Notes under the pieces: model-generated
Told to the model about the DNA's origin: nothing
The model's input: the letters and a program-made list of their open reading frames with translations, nothing else
Databases searched by the model: none
In this document: positions 9,026-16,874 of the stretch, piece by piece
Layout: the number at the start of each line of letters is the position of its first letter
Position numbering within the stretch: position 1 is the first letter of the stretch
Source of the DNA: Candidatus Brockarchaeota archaeon
GTDB taxonomy: Archaea > Thermoproteota > EX4484-205 > JAAOZP01
Direction: 5' to 3'
NCBI GenBank assembly: GCA_017601225.1
Contig: JAFNIX010000012.1
Location: 1-64,000 of the forward strand
Length of the DNA stretch: 64,000 nucleotides
Translations under genes and position numbers: made by a program

Positions 9026-9034
9026 TTTTAAAGT
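9026..9034 (-). promoter_or_regulatory. TATA box of cassette copy 1
   Basis: The minus strand reads actttaaaa, centred 34 bases before the TTG at 8996. The same spacing is seen for the A genes of copies 2 and 3, which supports a leaderless operon promoter. Confidence 0.5.
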
Positions 9035-9167
9035 TTAGAGTGTTCAGCCTTAACCTTGAAACACCTTGAAAAAATCCTCCAAGCATGTAGCGTGTGCTTG
9101 CGAAATCAGCATCAAGTTGGAAAACCTTACAGGAAAATTTAGCGTGGTAGAACCGGTTTTATTTGCT

Positions 9168-9593
9168 TCAAGGGGCGGCTATTAGATTTAGCCCTTTAAT
9201 TTTCTGCAAGTGTGCTATATTTCTAGTTACCAATGTGTAGCCCTTTGTTAAAGCAATTGCACCGATCATGATGTCCCTTATTCCAATAGGGTGGCCTCCC
9301 GACTCTAGCTCAGCGCGAATTTGACCCGCTTTTTCAGCTGATTTTAAGTTCATTTTAAGGATAACCATCCTTCTAAGCAATTTTCTTGTTGCCGCCAAGT
9401 TCTGCATCCTTTTCTTAGACTTATATGCTCCATAATATAATTCAAAAGCATTTATGACGGTTGTTGAAAGCCTTGATCCCTTATTTTCCAATTCAGCTAT
9501 AAAGGTAACGGTTTTCTCTAAGCCTCTAAGCAAGTCTACCAGCACATCTGTGTCAATTATGAACTGGTCTCCGGCGCTTTCCATTTTCTCCAA
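9168..9593 (-). CDS. vapC: VapC-family PIN-domain toxin
   Basis: The 141-residue PIN-domain ribonuclease has the acidic residues in their usual places: FIIDTDVLVDLLRG near the N-terminus, VINAFELYYGA in the middle, and GIRDIMIGAIA followed by LVTRNIAHLQKIKGL near the end. Type II VapC toxins cleave RNA when freed from their antitoxin. The gene overlaps the preceding antitoxin gene by 37 bases. The pair lies beside cassette copy 1 and inside the inverted scraps of gene C, so it may have travelled or been retained with that region. Confidence 0.9.
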   Translation of the reverse strand: MEKMESAGDQFIIDTDVLVDLLRGLEKTVTFIAELENKGSRLSTTVINAFELYYGAYKSKKRMQNLAATRKLLRRMVILKMNLKSAEKAGQIRAELESGGHPIGIRDIMIGAIALTKGYTLVTRNIAHLQKIKGLNLIAAP

Positions 9594-9823
9594 GCCTCTG
9601 TGAGAGAAGCCCTGATTTCAACCCACTCCTCATCAGACATGTCCCAAGAGCCTGCTAAATCAGTTATCTTGAGCAGTTTCCCACCCCTTTTTAAACTGAG
9701 CAGATAATTCATGGCTTCGTCAAGCGAAACTGGGCGCTTAAACCTTATTTGAAGTTCACCAGCAACTTTGGAAAGCTTAGCGTATGTTTCTTTGCTTATC
9801 TTAATAGTTTTTGCTTCCGTCAT
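9557..9823 (-). CDS. vapB: VapB-like antitoxin
   Basis: The 88-residue protein begins MTEAKTIKISKETYAKLSKVAGE, a ribbon-helix-helix-like DNA-binding segment. Its acidic C-terminal part (SWDMSDEEWVEIRASL) would wrap the toxin. It is the first gene of the VapBC operon and overlaps vapC. An A/T box (gtttaaataat on the minus strand, centred near 9858) lies 34 bases before the ATG. Antitoxins of this type normally repress their own operon; no operator was identified. Confidence 0.85.
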   Translation of the reverse strand: MTEAKTIKISKETYAKLSKVAGELQIRFKRPVSLDEAMNYLLSLKRGGKLLKITDLAGSWDMSDEEWVEIRASLTEAWRKWKAPETSS

Positions 9824-9932
9824 TTTCCACCAAGTAGTATAAGTGGTAAAGGTATTATTTAAACATTCGGATACCCATTAATATCCTCAACCATGGCGGC
9901 CATAAGAGATAGGCTGCAGAAAGCATAACCCG

Positions 9933-10003
9933 CCAGTAATCATTGGAACAGTAAGTGTTTGCATCTAGCGTGCTAAACACTTACTCACAATAATGATTAC
10001 TGG
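9933..10003. repeat. Long imperfect inverted repeat (hairpin or MITE-like)
   Basis: The left arm, CCAGTAATCATT then AGTAAGTGTTT, is repeated in reverse complement on the right (AAACACTTACT then AATGATTACTGG). A 5-6 base mismatch bubble separates the two stem blocks, and a 14-base loop contains a further GCA...TGC pairing. The hairpin abuts the gene-C scrap at 10004. It could be a small non-autonomous element, a recombination site or a terminator-like structure; it codes for nothing visible. Confidence 0.7.
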
Positions 10004-10068
10004 AAAACTGTACGACATCAGGTGGATATACGAGAAGCTAAGCCTAGGGCTTAAGGTTTAAGCCTAGA
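10004..10068 (+). pseudogene. Inverted fragment of the 3' end of cassette gene C
   Basis: The plus strand encodes LYDIRWIYEKLSLGLKV and a stop at 10059-10061, plus a few bases beyond it. It matches the reverse complement of 5350-5414 (the end of copy-1 C) at 61 of 65 bases. Cassette copy 1 and VapBC therefore lie between inverted repeats of this sequence. Only the last 17 codons are present, so this is a remnant. Confidence 0.85.
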
Positions 10069-10091
10069 CCCTTGAATCAATGTGAAGCGTG

Positions 10092-10322
10092 TCAGGGCTT
10101 CCACCTCATCCTTTCAATCCTGTCCACGTTTCTCCTCGCCTTCTTAAACTCCCTGTAGTGAGCCTCGCAGAGATAGGCTCTCCTCGCCTCCCCGCTGAGC
10201 CTAAGCCCTGCTTCACCAGCCTTCTTAAAAGCCACAGACCTGACTGCTTCACCGCTACACCCGGCTACGCTGCACTTAACCCCCTTATCCACCCTACCCA
10301 AGCCAAACCAGTCTCCGCGCAC
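10092..10322 (-). CDS. Small zinc-finger-like protein
   Basis: The product of up to 76 residues contains KCSVAGCSGEAVRS and later AYLCEAHYREFKKARR. This gives a C-x4-C and a C-x2-H pair that could hold one zinc ion, followed by a basic helix. Such small CCCH-type proteins occur widely in archaea without a known function, and nucleic-acid binding is plausible. The gene follows the CDP-alcohol transferase by 22 bases and is probably in its operon. The GTG at 10322 is the longest start; TTG 10301 or GTG 10292 fit the nearest A/T box better. Confidence 0.65.
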   Translation of the reverse strand: MRGDWFGLGRVDKGVKCSVAGCSGEAVRSVAFKKAGEAGLRLSGEARRAYLCEAHYREFKKARRNVDRIERMRWKP

Positions 10323-10344
10323 GCTTATAAAAACTTTAATATTC

Positions 10345-10950
10345 TCAGACGACAGGCTGAACAGGCTTCTTGGTGCTCCAGAACTTCCAGGTTGCGTAAA
10401 GCCTCTGGAGCACAGTTATCTGGCCAAGAATTATCATCATGATCATTGAAAACCATATTATCCCATTAATAAAAGGATTTAGAAAAGTCGCGGCAGCTAT
10501 TATCAGAATCTTCTCAACCCTCTCCAACACGCCTACCGACGCGTCCTTCATGCCGCCCACGCTCTCAGCCCTAGCCCTAACATAGCTCGAAGCAATAATG
10601 CTGAACATGGTTACGAAGGCAAGCGGCCAATCCACATACCCTCCCAGCGCTGGGCCGAGCACGTAGAAGAACTCAGTATACCTATCCACCAAAGCATCCA
10701 GCGTACCGCCGAACCCGGTTGCCCGGTTGCTAATACGGGCGACAACACCGTCGAGAACGTCGAACAATCCTGAGAAAAGTATCGCGACACCAGCCCAGAA
10801 AAGATGCCTGTAAGAATAGAAAAGGGTCGCGACAACCGAGGACAGTAACCCGAGAATAGTGAGACCCATGGGCGTTATAACTGGGGAGATGAGCCTCCCA
10901 ATCCTAGCGAAAAACTTCTCACTCCTTCTTCTCAGGCTCCCCAGAACCAC
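10345..10950 (-). CDS. CDP-alcohol phosphatidyltransferase (archaetidylinositol-phosphate-synthase-like)
   Basis: This integral membrane enzyme joins a polar alcohol phosphate to a CDP-lipid. The diagnostic motif D-x2-D-G-x2-A-R-x8-G-x3-D-x3-D is complete in DVLDGVVARISNRATGFGG followed by TLDALVDR. Several hydrophobic helices follow. The frame extends upstream to 11130, but that stretch overlaps the PadR gene and reads as Arg/Leu/Gly-rich noise, so a GTG at 10950 was chosen (VVLGSLRRRSEKFFARIG), overlapping padR by 32 bases. The archaeal homologs with this motif mostly make archaetidylinositol phosphate; the exact alcohol cannot be decided here. Confidence 0.85.
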   Translation of the reverse strand: MVLGSLRRRSEKFFARIGRLISPVITPMGLTILGLLSSVVATLFYSYRHLFWAGVAILFSGLFDVLDGVVARISNRATGFGGTLDALVDRYTEFFYVLGPALGGYVDWPLAFVTMFSIIASSYVRARAESVGGMKDASVGVLERVEKILIIAAATFLNPFINGIIWFSMIMMIILGQITVLQRLYATWKFWSTKKPVQPVV

Positions 10951-11284
10951 CCTGCCCAGCCCCCTCCAGGAGTTGGAGCCTACTCCGAAGGTACTCAACC
11001 CCCCTCTCAAGCGTCTCCCTACCCTTATCAGTCGCCCTATAGTAAACCTTCCTAATGTTAACCCTCCCACCAGTCTCAAGATGCTCCATCCTCTCAACAA
11101 GACCCTCCCTCTCCATCTTGTAAAGAACAACGTAAGCCGTTATCGTCGCAATAGGAATCTTAAAATCACTCTTAAGACGTGCAGCAATTTCGTAGCCGTA
11201 CATTGGTTTGTTTTTTAGCATTGTTAGTATGTATAGCCATAGGTTTTCCTTGGTTAGTTTTTCGACGAGTCTCTCGTATGCCAT
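10919..11284 (-). CDS. PadR-family transcriptional regulator
   Basis: The 121-residue winged-helix regulator has the PadR signature: NLWLYILTMLKNKPMYGYEIAARLK, then ITAYVVLYKMEREGLVE, a beta wing around RKVYYRATDKGRE, and a C-terminal helix for dimerisation. It starts two bases after the S26e stop and overlaps the lipid-synthesis gene, so ribosomal protein, regulator and membrane enzyme form one operon. It may control the membrane-lipid gene, but no operator was recognised. Confidence 0.9.
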   Translation of the reverse strand: MAYERLVEKLTKENLWLYILTMLKNKPMYGYEIAARLKSDFKIPIATITAYVVLYKMEREGLVERMEHLETGGRVNIRKVYYRATDKGRETLERGVEYLRSRLQLLEGAGQGGSGEPEKKE

Positions 11285-11286
11285 TT

Positions 11287-11565
11287 TTAGACTCCCTCCA
11301 GTCTTTCCTCTCTGGATCTTACTCTTACTATTCCGGCGTGGACGGCGCAGGAGACGCAGTAGTATTTTGTTACGCTGACCCTGGGTAGGAATGTTCCGGA
11401 TTTCTTTAGCTCCCTGGCTAGGACTGGGTCGACGTAGGCGACTCTTTTCGTGGCTTTTATAGCCTTGTCAACTGGGATTCTGCTTCCGCAGTTGGTACAG
11501 CTGACGTACTCTGACCTTCCCTTGCCGCCTTTCGACCGTCCCCTAGACTTCCTTTTCTTACCCAT
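11287..11565 (-). CDS. rps26e: 30S ribosomal protein S26e
   Basis: The protein starts MGKKRKSRGRSKGGKGRSEYV and carries the S26e zinc site CTNCG... YYCVSCAVHAGIVRVRSREER. This protein sits at the mRNA exit of the small subunit and is found in eukaryotes and in TACK and related archaea, which is a useful clue to the host's position. The ATG at 11565 was chosen because GGGAG precedes it and the family begins with this motif; frames opening at 11574 or 11589 would add only a few residues. It is the first gene of the S26e-PadR-CDP-alcohol operon and is divergent from proS. Confidence 0.95.
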   Translation of the reverse strand: MGKKRKSRGRSKGGKGRSEYVSCTNCGSRIPVDKAIKATKRVAYVDPVLARELKKSGTFLPRVSVTKYYCVSCAVHAGIVRVRSREERLEGV

Positions 11566-11647
11566 TTCTCCCATTTTACACTTGTACAAGCCCCGTATTT
11601 AGCTTTTTCATAGCACAATGTTTTAAAAACCCCTGAGGCTGAAAACT

Positions 11648-13105
11648 ATGGGCTTGACTGTTGAAAGAGGAGAAATAGGCTTAACCGTGGGTAAAAACGA
11701 GGATTTCGCGGAGTGGTACAGTCAGGTTGTTACTAAGTCGGGCTTGGCTGACTATGCTCCTGTCCATGGCTGTATTGTTTTCAGGGAGCTGGCATACGCG
11801 GTTTGGGAAAGGATTATGAGTATCCTAGACTCGGAGTTTAAGAAGACGGGTGTGAGGAACGTTTACTTTCCTCTCCTTATTCCCGAGAGGCTTCTCAGGA
11901 AGGAGGCTGAGCATTTTAAGGGTTTCACTGTTGAAGTCGCCTGGGTTACTCAGGGTGGTGACGAGCCTCTTTCAGAGAGGCTTGCGATAAGGCCGACGTC
12001 GGAGACAATAATGTACGAGATGTATGCTAAATGGATTAGGAGCTGGAGGGACCTGCCGGTTAAGCTTAACCAGTGGTGCAACATTGTAAGATGGGAGATA
12101 AAGTCCACTAAGCCGTTTCTCAGGAACACTGAGTTCCTCTGGCAGGAGGGTCACACGGCGCACGCCACGAGGGAGGAGGCGTTTCAGCAGGCGCTTGAAA
12201 TACTGGGGATCTATAAGAGGTTTGTCGAGGAATACTTGGCGATACCTGTTTTAGACGGTGTTAAGACGGAATGGGAAAAGTTCGCCGGCGCGGAGGCAAC
12301 TTTCACGATCGAGGCTCTGATGCCTGACGGGAGGGCTCTTCAAGCAGGGACCTCGCACTTTCTGGGCCAGAATTTTTCAAAGGCTTTCGAGATAACTTTC
12401 CTCGACCGTAGTGGTTCAACGAGCTATGTTTGGCAGACGTCTTGGGGTGTTTCCACGAGGCTCATAGGCGCTGTGGTGATGGTTCACGGGGATGATAAGG
12501 GGCTTGTTCTTCCGCCTCGGATAGCTCCCCTACAGGTCGTAATAATCCCGATATTCTACAGTGAGGAGGAGAAGAGAATGGTGGTTTCAAAGTGTAGAGA
12601 GGTTGAGCAGAGGCTTTTGAGCAGAGGTTTCTCCGCGCAGGCTGACTTGAGGGAGGACTACACGCCGGGCTGGAAGTATAATGATTGGGAGCTTAAGGGT
12701 GTTCCGGTTAGGATAGAGATCGGCCCTAGGGATGTTAGGGAGAACATGTTAACGGTGTTCCGTAGGGATGAGTTTAAACGGTTCAGGATACCTGACGGCA
12801 GCCTTGAGGAGGAGACTGGGAGGCTTCTTGAAGATATTCAGAGAAACATGTATGAGAAGGCTAGGAGGATGATGGCTGAGAAAACGGGCAGGGCTGAGAC
12901 GGTGAGCGAGCTTTCGGAAATGGTTTCCAGGGGGATGATGGTTAAAGCATGCTGGTGCGGCTCGAGAGAGTGTGACGAGGCTGTTAAAAGCGAGACGGGG
13001 GCGTCGATAAGGCTTATCCCGTTCAAAGAGGAGCAGGTGTTCTCAGCATGTGTGAAGTGTGGCAGGCCTGCTTCGAAAGTCGTCTACTTCGCGAAATCAT
13101 ACTGA
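11648..13105 (+). CDS. proS: Prolyl-tRNA synthetase, archaeal/eukaryotic type
   Basis: This class II enzyme makes Pro-tRNA. Recognisable elements include SGLADYAPVHGCIVFRELAYAVWE, motif 2 around WCNIVRWEIKSTKPFLRNTEFLWQEGHTAH (split here as WCNIVRWEIKSTKPFL and RNTEFLWQEGHTAH), and motif 3 WGVSTRLIGAVVMVHGDDKG. The C-terminal zinc-binding domain has CWCGSREC and CVKCG, and the protein ends with the invariant Tyr. The length of 485 residues is standard for the archaeal form. The ATG is about 26 bases after an A/T box (ttttaaaaa near 11620), so the mRNA is probably leaderless. rnhB follows after 7 bases. Confidence 0.96.
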   Translation: MGLTVERGEIGLTVGKNEDFAEWYSQVVTKSGLADYAPVHGCIVFRELAYAVWERIMSILDSEFKKTGVRNVYFPLLIPERLLRKEAEHFKGFTVEVAWVTQGGDEPLSERLAIRPTSETIMYEMYAKWIRSWRDLPVKLNQWCNIVRWEIKSTKPFLRNTEFLWQEGHTAHATREEAFQQALEILGIYKRFVEEYLAIPVLDGVKTEWEKFAGAEATFTIEALMPDGRALQAGTSHFLGQNFSKAFEITFLDRSGSTSYVWQTSWGVSTRLIGAVVMVHGDDKGLVLPPRIAPLQVVIIPIFYSEEEKRMVVSKCREVEQRLLSRGFSAQADLREDYTPGWKYNDWELKGVPVRIEIGPRDVRENMLTVFRRDEFKRFRIPDGSLEEETGRLLEDIQRNMYEKARRMMAEKTGRAETVSELSEMVSRGMMVKACWCGSRECDEAVKSETGASIRLIPFKEEQVFSACVKCGRPASKVVYFAKSY

Positions 13106-13112
13106 TGGAGAG

Positions 13113-13775
13113 ATGGTTTTGATAGCTGGTGTCGACGAGGCTGGAAGGGGCTGCGTTATAGGCCCGCTCGTTATAGCTGCAGTAGGGGTTGAGGAGAAGA
13201 GTGTTCAAAGGCTTGTTGAAGCAGGCGTTAAAGACTCTAAAAGACTTAGCCCGCGAAGCAGGGTTCAGATTGCTTCAAGCATAAGGAGGATAGCCCGGGT
13301 TGTTGAAACCAGAAGGGTAAGCGCCAGCCGTATAGACGGGCTTAGGGCTAGGGGGGTAAGCATGAACGAGATTGAAGCCATGCTTGTAGGAAGCATTCTT
13401 AGTAAGCATCGTCGAGGAGTCTTCTACGTGGACTCGGTGGACAGAAATTATGAAAGATTCAGAATGATGATTCTTAGGCATGCACCCGGATTTAAAGGCG
13501 TTCTAATCGTTAGGAACTATTTGGACGAGTCTAACCCGATGGTGGGTGCTGCAAGCATTATTGCTAAGGTTGAGAGGGACAGGGCTGTTAAAAGCCTTCT
13601 GAGGAAAGCCGGTTTGCCTGAGTGCTCAGGATACTCGAGTGACCCTAGGACGGTAAGGATTGTCGAGCAGCTTCTTCAATCTGGCTCCAAGACAAGCATG
13701 CTTAGGCGGAGCTGGAGCACCGTTGGAAGAATAGGTGCACGCTTAAGCCAGAATAGTCTAAAAAGGTTCCTCTAA
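13113..13775 (+). CDS. rnhB: Ribonuclease HII
   Basis: The enzyme removes ribonucleotides from RNA-DNA hybrids. GVDEAGRGCVIGPLVIAA at the start is the RNase HII signature with the first catalytic Asp and Glu. FYVDSVDRNYERF and GAASIIAKVERDRAV supply the remaining acidic and structural motifs. The ATG at 13113 was chosen because it follows GGAG and the family starts just before the GVDEAGRG motif. The 3' end overlaps the convergent fibrillarin gene by four bases. Confidence 0.95.
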   Translation: MVLIAGVDEAGRGCVIGPLVIAAVGVEEKSVQRLVEAGVKDSKRLSPRSRVQIASSIRRIARVVETRRVSASRIDGLRARGVSMNEIEAMLVGSILSKHRRGVFYVDSVDRNYERFRMMILRHAPGFKGVLIVRNYLDESNPMVGAASIIAKVERDRAVKSLLRKAGLPECSGYSSDPRTVRIVEQLLQSGSKTSMLRRSWSTVGRIGARLSQNSLKRFL

Positions 13776-14452
13776 ACGCGTCTTGAGACGATTAATTCGT
13801 GCATCATTGCGAATGGCTCAAGGTCTATTGTTTCCTCTATCCTATACCTGCCGGCAGCCTCCAGCCTGGCTTCCTCAGACCTGTATATCTCGCTAGGCTT
13901 CCTTGTTGAGTCGACGCTGCTGGCTTTAAGCGCGACTACGAGGAATCCTTTATCCCTGAGAAACAGGTCTGCGTTTCTCACAGCTATATCTATCTCGTCA
14001 GGCTGAGCAACATCGCAGTAAACAGCGTCAACCTTCTCAAGAAGCCATGCATATTCGAAAACCTGCCTAGCGTCTGCGAGAATGGGCACAACGTTACTCC
14101 TCTTCTCCACTACTTTCTCAAGAAACTCTCTGAAAGGCCTATGGGCGACTTCGACCGCGTAGACAATCCCGTTCGGCCCAACTACGTCCGAAACATGGCT
14201 CACAGTTGTGCCGGAAGCTGCTCCAAGATAAAGGATCCTCCATCCCGGCTCTATGAAGAAGCTTCGCAAACCCTTAAGCAGGGCTGCGGCTATCTTACTC
14301 CTATACGGGTTCCAAACCCTGTATTCCGCATGCCCAATCCTTATCGTCTTCTCACCGTAGACCACTGTCCCAGGTGCGATGCTGAGCGTTGCGAGGCGTG
14401 TTCCCTCCTCGTCCTCAACCTCGTAAACCCCTTTAAACACCTCTCTAACCAT
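13772..14452 (-). CDS. flpA: Fibrillarin-like rRNA/tRNA 2'-O-methyltransferase
   Basis: This is the SAM-dependent methyltransferase of box C/D RNPs. The conserved YRVWNPYRSKIAAALLKG, the SAM-binding ILYLGAASGTTVSHVSD, VYAVEVAHRPFRE and the AVYCDVAQPDE stretch are all present. The length of 226 residues is typical. It overlaps the Nop5 gene by one base (TAATG), so the catalytic and scaffold subunits are made together, as in many archaea. Box C/D guide RNAs were not found in the window. Confidence 0.96.
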   Translation of the reverse strand: MVREVFKGVYEVEDEEGTRLATLSIAPGTVVYGEKTIRIGHAEYRVWNPYRSKIAAALLKGLRSFFIEPGWRILYLGAASGTTVSHVSDVVGPNGIVYAVEVAHRPFREFLEKVVEKRSNVVPILADARQVFEYAWLLEKVDAVYCDVAQPDEIDIAVRNADLFLRDKGFLVVALKASSVDSTRKPSEIYRSEEARLEAAGRYRIEETIDLEPFAMMHELIVSRRV

Positions 14453-15453
14453 TAGCCTGCACTCTCCTTCAAAGCCTTAAGCCTGTTCTCAACATCCTTC
14501 TTCAACTCGTCACCTATGAATCTTCCTGAGAAACAGTCGACCCTGGCTGCTATAGCGATCCTGCTGGCGAGCAGTCTCGCAACCTTCCCCCTTATCTTTC
14601 TCGGAGAGCCATGAACATAGGGATGTTGAAAGATAATTCCATGTTTAGGAGGCCTGCCCCTCTTTCTCAGGGCCCTAAATAGAGCTCTCTCAGCCCCAAG
14701 TATCTGTATGGTTGAGGCGGGCAGGCTGGCCAGCCTGGAAAGAGAGCCTGTTTTAGAGATGAGCCTAGCGCCGAGCAGTGGGCCGATGACTGTACTCAGG
14801 TTCGGAGCAGTCTCGTCCATGAGCATGCTGATATGCTTCTCCACAACACCCCTGCAATCCTCAGTTTCAAGGTAGAGCTCAGCAATCCTCCTAACATACG
14901 CCGGAGTGTTTGAATACGCTACTCGCTTAACAATCTTCTCAGTATCCCTGCTCTCCTCCAGTAAGCGTGGCTCCCGCTCCTTAACCCATATCATTATCCT
15001 GTCTTGAAGAATATTAAGCATCTTGACAAGCTCGTCGTAAGCCTGCATTGCGATAATAATGTCAATATCGCTGCTTTTAGCAAGCTCCTCAACCCTTGCT
15101 CGGGCAAGCCCCGCCGCAACCCTGGTGGTGAAAGCCCGGTACTCATCTATGCTTAAGCCCAAGATACTTAGATTTTTCTCCAAATCAGCCCTGAGCTCAA
15201 CAGCCTTTTTCAAAGGCTCCTCCACAATAGGCTTAAAGCCCAGGCGGGTCAAGGCCTCTGCAAGGCTTCTCCTCTCAACCATTATGCTCCTTCCCCTCCA
15301 GCGTTGGAGGAAGGATGCTGCACCCGTGGGAATAGCGCCGCTGAAATGCTTCACAGCCTCGTCGATGCTCTTGAAAAGGTATGGTTTAGCCTCGTCTCCT
15401 TCGAAAACAATAAGGCCCGCGGCAGTCTCCACTAGGCTTAGACTCTCCTCCAA
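14452..15453 (-). CDS. nop5: Nop5 (Nop56/58-like) C/D RNP scaffold protein
   Basis: Nop5 bridges L7Ae-bound guide RNA and fibrillarin. The NOP domain is evident in ETAPNLSTVIGPLLGARLIS, LASLPASTIQILGAERALF and HGIIFQHPYVHGSPRKIRGK, followed by RLLASRIAIAARVDCFSG. At 333 residues it is at the short end of the family and lacks the long charged C-terminal tail. The TTG start lies about 29 bases after an A/T box, consistent with a leaderless operon mRNA that also carries flpA. Confidence 0.95.
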   Translation of the reverse strand: MEESLSLVETAAGLIVFEGDEAKPYLFKSIDEAVKHFSGAIPTGAASFLQRWRGRSIMVERRSLAEALTRLGFKPIVEEPLKKAVELRADLEKNLSILGLSIDEYRAFTTRVAAGLARARVEELAKSSDIDIIIAMQAYDELVKMLNILQDRIMIWVKEREPRLLEESRDTEKIVKRVAYSNTPAYVRRIAELYLETEDCRGVVEKHISMLMDETAPNLSTVIGPLLGARLISKTGSLSRLASLPASTIQILGAERALFRALRKRGRPPKHGIIFQHPYVHGSPRKIRGKVARLLASRIAIAARVDCFSGRFIGDELKKDVENRLKALKESAG

Positions 15454-15503
15454 CCTGTTTCACTCAACCAGCCGGGGGTATTAACTTTTCCTAACCATTA
15501 AAA

Positions 15504-15710
15504 CTAGATGCGGCTCCTCCTATATTCCTCGTAAGACTCTTTAACCCAGAGCGAGTACCCCCGAGGCGGGGTTCTGGGCCTTATTATCAGGATGATCTTC
15601 CTGTACTCCGGAACCTTAGGAGTTACAGCGTAGAGGAGCTTGGCCTGAGTTATCGCCTCGAGAATCCTCTCTCTGTCGGTGTGAAGATTCGCGTGGTCCT
15701 CGACAGGCAT
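15504..15710 (-). CDS. Small conserved-looking protein of unknown function (68 aa)
   Basis: The protein starts MPVEDHANLHTDRERILEAI and ends YSLWVKESYEEYRRSRI, with a central hydrophobic strand IILIIRPRTPP. An A/T box (cttaaatatc on the minus strand, centred near 15743) lies 33 bases before the ATG, which supports a real leaderless gene upstream of nop5. No family is recognised. The mix of helix, strand and charged tail suggests a small soluble protein. Confidence 0.55.
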   Translation of the reverse strand: MPVEDHANLHTDRERILEAITQAKLLYAVTPKVPEYRKIILIIRPRTPPRGYSLWVKESYEEYRRSRI

Positions 15711-16083
15711 ATGTTGCGTCGAATAAGTATGGCTGGACGATATTTAAGCGTTTAACCTTTTTCGGGGAAAATATTAAGATGCGGTCTGCACAGAGAATCT
15801 CGCAGCGTTCCCCCTCTGCTTCTTGAGTCCGTTCGACTTAATTTATACTTAAATATAAGGACAGTTGATTAAGCTCTAGAAAACTTCAGTCTTTCTCCAA
15901 TCCCTAGCCTTGCACACAATCTATTATCGAAAAGATATGGGTCCTAAAACCACAACCGTCTTCTCTCCAAGAACACGCTAAGTAATTGTTCATTCCCGGA
16001 AGGAAAGATAAATCTTTTAGAATGCCCGTTAAAAAGCTTTCTAAAAAGGTTTAATAGCGTCTCTCGAGCTTCAGCTTCGATAC
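15711..16083. other. Intergenic region with divergent promoters
   Basis: No gene is seen. The left end holds the A/T box of the 68-residue gene, and the right end holds an A/T box (ggtttaatagc, 16046-16056) about 33 bases before the HEPN gene. A further A/T-rich patch near 15840-15862 (ttatacttaaatataagg) has no assigned gene. No tRNA or C/D-box pattern was found. Confidence 0.5.
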
Positions 16084-16491
16084 ATGAGTAGTGTCTCTCT
16101 GGCCCGCAGATGGTTGAAACAAGCTGAACGAGATTTGAAAGCTGCAAGGGACAGCTTTAACAGTAGGAACTATGAGTGGGCGTGTTTTCAAGCACAGCAG
16201 GCTGCTGAGAAAGCGCTTAAAGCCATCCTGTTCCTCAGAGGGTTCCGAGCAATTTTAACCCATTCAATTTTCGAACTGGTTAACAGGATTGGGGACGAAG
16301 AGCTTAAAAAGGAGGATGTTAAATTTCTAGATAGTGTTTACATTGCTTCAAGATATCCGAACTCGTTCTCAGAGGAGGTTGTGCCATCGGAGTATTTCGA
16401 CGAGGGTGATGCTGAAAAATGCTTAAGGTTGTCAGAATCAATATTGGCGAAGGCGAGAAAACATATAGAGACTTGGAGTGTAGGCTCGTAG
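16084..16491 (+). CDS. HEPN-domain protein (toxin of a HEPN/MNT module)
   Basis: The 135-residue all-helical protein has RRWLKQAERDLKAARDS at the start and WACFQAQQAAEKALKAILFLRG, the usual HEPN core. FRAILTHS supplies an R-x4-H active-site motif. HEPN proteins of this arrangement are RNases or partners that are inactivated by AMPylation by the adjacent nucleotidyltransferase. The MNT gene overlaps the 3' end. Such pairs are abundant in thermophilic archaea. Confidence 0.9.
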   Translation: MSSVSLARRWLKQAERDLKAARDSFNSRNYEWACFQAQQAAEKALKAILFLRGFRAILTHSIFELVNRIGDEELKKEDVKFLDSVYIASRYPNSFSEEVVPSEYFDEGDAEKCLRLSESILAKARKHIETWSVGS

Positions 16492-16769
16492 AGTTTCTGA
16501 GAAAAATCAAGGCACGGCTCGGAATAAAGAGGGCCTTGGTTTATGGGTCGTTCGCCAGAAGAGAGTTGCACGAGGGAAGCGACATAGACATCATAATAAT
16601 CGGCGGCTTCAAGGGGAGGATGCACGAGAGAATAGTAGAAGTTTTGCGTGAAACAGACCTGCCGATAGAGCCCCTATGCTATACTGAAAGCGAGTTTCAA
16701 AAAATGGTTGAAAACAAGAACCCGTTAATCATGGAGGCGCTTGAAAAAGGACACTGGCTCGAGGTCTAA
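16419..16769 (+). CDS. MNT-type minimal nucleotidyltransferase (antitoxin partner of HEPN)
   Basis: The product contains LVYGSFARRELHEGSDIDIII, the GSF/Y-x10-SDxD active site of minimal nucleotidyltransferases, which bind Mg-ATP and AMPylate the HEPN partner. The length of about 116 residues fits the family. The ATG at 16419 would overlap the HEPN gene by 73 bases. A TTG at 16473 gives a shorter 19-base overlap and still leaves the whole domain, so the start is uncertain. Confidence 0.88.
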   Translation: MLKVVRINIGEGEKTYRDLECRLVEFLRKIKARLGIKRALVYGSFARRELHEGSDIDIIIIGGFKGRMHERIVEVLRETDLPIEPLCYTESEFQKMVENKNPLIMEALEKGHWLEV

Positions 16770-16874
16770 GTAAACCAGGCTAACGTCTTTTTCTTAACAG
16801 TCTTGAGCCTTTTTAACCTAAGATAGTCGACTTTTTAGCACATGCTATTTAAGCTCTGTTTTTCAAGAAATACG

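Noticed and set aside
9090-9170. Attachment-like repeats next to cassette copies 1 and 3
   Set aside because: I looked for the 39-bp repeat of copy 2, and for any direct repeat, at both ends of copies 1 and 3 and saw none by eye.
10951-11130. Upstream extension of the CDP-alcohol transferase
   Set aside because: The added 60 residues are Arg/Leu/Gly noise opposite no family match and run through the PadR coding frame.
15944-16147. Minus-strand frame before the HEPN gene
   Set aside because: It overlaps the HEPN start and its promoter, and the peptide shows no coding pattern.
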